A DNA stretch of 64,000 bases, taken from contig NC_084599.1 of NCBI RefSeq assembly GCF_033807715.1, positions 30,526,125-30,590,124 on the forward strand, read 5' to 3'. The DNA is from Cololabis saira. Taxonomy: Eukaryota > Chordata > Actinopteri > Beloniformes > Belonidae. This document shows positions 63,952 through 64,000 of this stretch, piece after piece. Below the pieces are notes generated by a model that saw only the letters and a program-made list of their open reading frames with translations, was not told the DNA's origin and ran no database searches. Both the position numbers and the translations under genes were made by a program. Position 1 is the first letter of the stretch, and the number at the start of each line of letters is the position of its first letter.

Positions 63952-64000
63952 CTTCAGGACATGACACATGCAGACAACCGTCATTAGAGGTTGGAGGATC

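Overview
The window is nuclear DNA from a ray-finned fish, most likely a percomorph-type teleost. Genes are split into many short exons with GT-AG introns. Microsatellites are abundant (CA, GAAA, AAT). The introns are full of hAT, TTAA-type and Tc1/mariner DNA transposons, with fewer LINE remains. The kinin sequence in the kininogen gene (RPPGWSPLR preceded by Arg) is the form known from fish. Nothing looks bacterial, viral or plasmid-like, and I see no CRISPR array, operon or tRNA gene.

Layout from left to right: (1) the last coding exon of a plus-strand gene, probably the P4-ATPase flippase atp11b (4105-4186), followed by about 6.6 kb without genes; (2) mccc1, minus strand, complete in 19 coding exons (10851-21440), the biotin-carrying subunit of mitochondrial 3-methylcrotonyl-CoA carboxylase; (3) lamp3, minus strand, 7 coding exons (22935-28628), a short lysosome-associated membrane glycoprotein; (4) kng1, plus strand, 8 coding exons (32932-40995), kininogen with two cystatin-like domains and a C-terminal bradykinin; (5) a 5.3 kb gap holding long microsatellites and one unidentified exon-like ORF; (6) pik3ca, minus strand, 19 exons (46329-63951), which lacks roughly its first 219 codons because the gene runs off the right edge.

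The genes are unrelated in pathway (phospholipid flipping, leucine catabolism, lysosome membrane, plasma kinin system, PI3-kinase signalling). What links them is position: the human counterparts lie on chromosome 3q26-q27, so this is a rearranged piece of that conserved block. DCUN1D1, which lies between ATP11B and MCCC1 in human, was not found.

The most unusual content is in the introns. Four mccc1 introns that would otherwise be 83-103 bp have each taken one non-autonomous hAT element with a perfect 8-bp target duplication. A kng1 intron holds a 2.3 kb hAT-Charlie derivative that keeps a BED-finger ORF, and beside it a TTAA-flanked element that contains a piece of 28S ribosomal RNA gene. 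pik3ca introns hold a young antisense 5'-truncated L1-like insertion with a 16-bp target duplication, and a second copy of the hAT element found in lamp3. All exon limits were worked out by hand from splice signals, reading phase and remembered family sequences, not by alignment.
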